6,116 nucleotides of DNA from Paramuribaculum sp. GTDB lineage: Bacteria; Bacteroidota; Bacteroidia; Bacteroidales; Muribaculaceae. Location of the stretch: contig JAIDXU010000228.1 in NCBI GenBank assembly GCA_029058455.1, forward strand, positions 1-6,116. The letters run 5' to 3'. Under the pieces are notes generated by a model that was not told where the DNA came from, searched no databases, and worked only from the letters and a program-made list of their open reading frames with translations. The position numbers were made by a program, and so were the translations under genes. Positions 6,053-6,116 of the stretch are shown in pieces; position 1 is the stretch's first letter; every line of letters starts with the position of its first letter.

Positions 6053-6116
6053 CAGCAGCAAAATAAGTGAGTAGAAAATTTATCTTAAAAAGGCCAAGAG
6101 AGGCGGGTAAATTTTG

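Noticed and set aside
6091..6104. Short GCC/GGC stem followed by T-run on the minus strand
   Set aside because: The stem is only three base pairs with a six-base loop; too weak to call a terminator without knowing the gene to the right.
1..6116. CRISPR arrays, insertion sequences, tRNA or rRNA genes
   Set aside because: No spaced direct repeats, transposase-like frames, terminal inverted repeats or cloverleaf sequences were seen on either strand.

Overview
The window looks like a piece of a Bacteroidota chromosome, most likely order Bacteroidales; family is uncertain, with Muribaculaceae or Prevotellaceae-like organisms as the best guess. The evidence is the absence of clear Shine-Dalgarno sequences before most starts, matches to the Bacteroidales -7 promoter box TAnnTTTG, secreted proteins with lipid-poor Sec signal peptides, and a protein tail (YTIYGQPLS...KGITIIR...KKLLIKP) typical of exported Bacteroidales proteins.

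Layout. Bases 1-59 carry the probable first 19 codons of a leftward gene that runs off the window. Bases 60-228 are a divergent control region with a leftward -7 box, a perfect 7-bp inverted repeat and a rightward -7 box. From 229 to 4888 lies a tight rightward cluster: a secreted DUF362 protein without its usual ferredoxin module, a TonB-dependent outer-membrane receptor 14 bases later, and a secreted PHB-depolymerase/feruloyl-type esterase 8 bases later. The spacing implies one operon. A separate leftward gene at 4940-6001 encodes an acyltransferase-3 membrane protein. It is clearly more AT-rich than the cluster and looks like an acquired or surface-modification gene. The last 115 bases are noncoding and hold a good rightward promoter match whose gene must lie beyond the window.

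The main observation is that the esterase frame does not really end at 3907. The TAG at 3905-3907 is followed, in the same frame and without another stop, by 326 coding-quality codons up to a TAA at 4886-4888. Those codons carry two predicted beta-sandwich regions and a Bacteroidales C-terminal tail. The natural reading is one gene of about 609 codons split by a single amber codon, probably a TGG (Trp) to TAG change. Recoding or a sequencing error remain possible. The catalytic triad lies wholly before the stop, so the esterase may still work but would lose its accessory domains and its tail.

How the genes work together is inference. A periplasmic or exported DUF362 protein with a conserved Cys-x-Cys motif sits with an outer-membrane receptor of the small BtuB/siderophore-receptor type and an exported esterase. 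This suggests capture, import and perhaps ester cleavage of a small ligand such as a metal chelate, a tetrapyrrole or an esterified aromatic. Nothing in the sequence identifies the ligand. There is no SusD partner, so this is not a standard polysaccharide utilisation locus.
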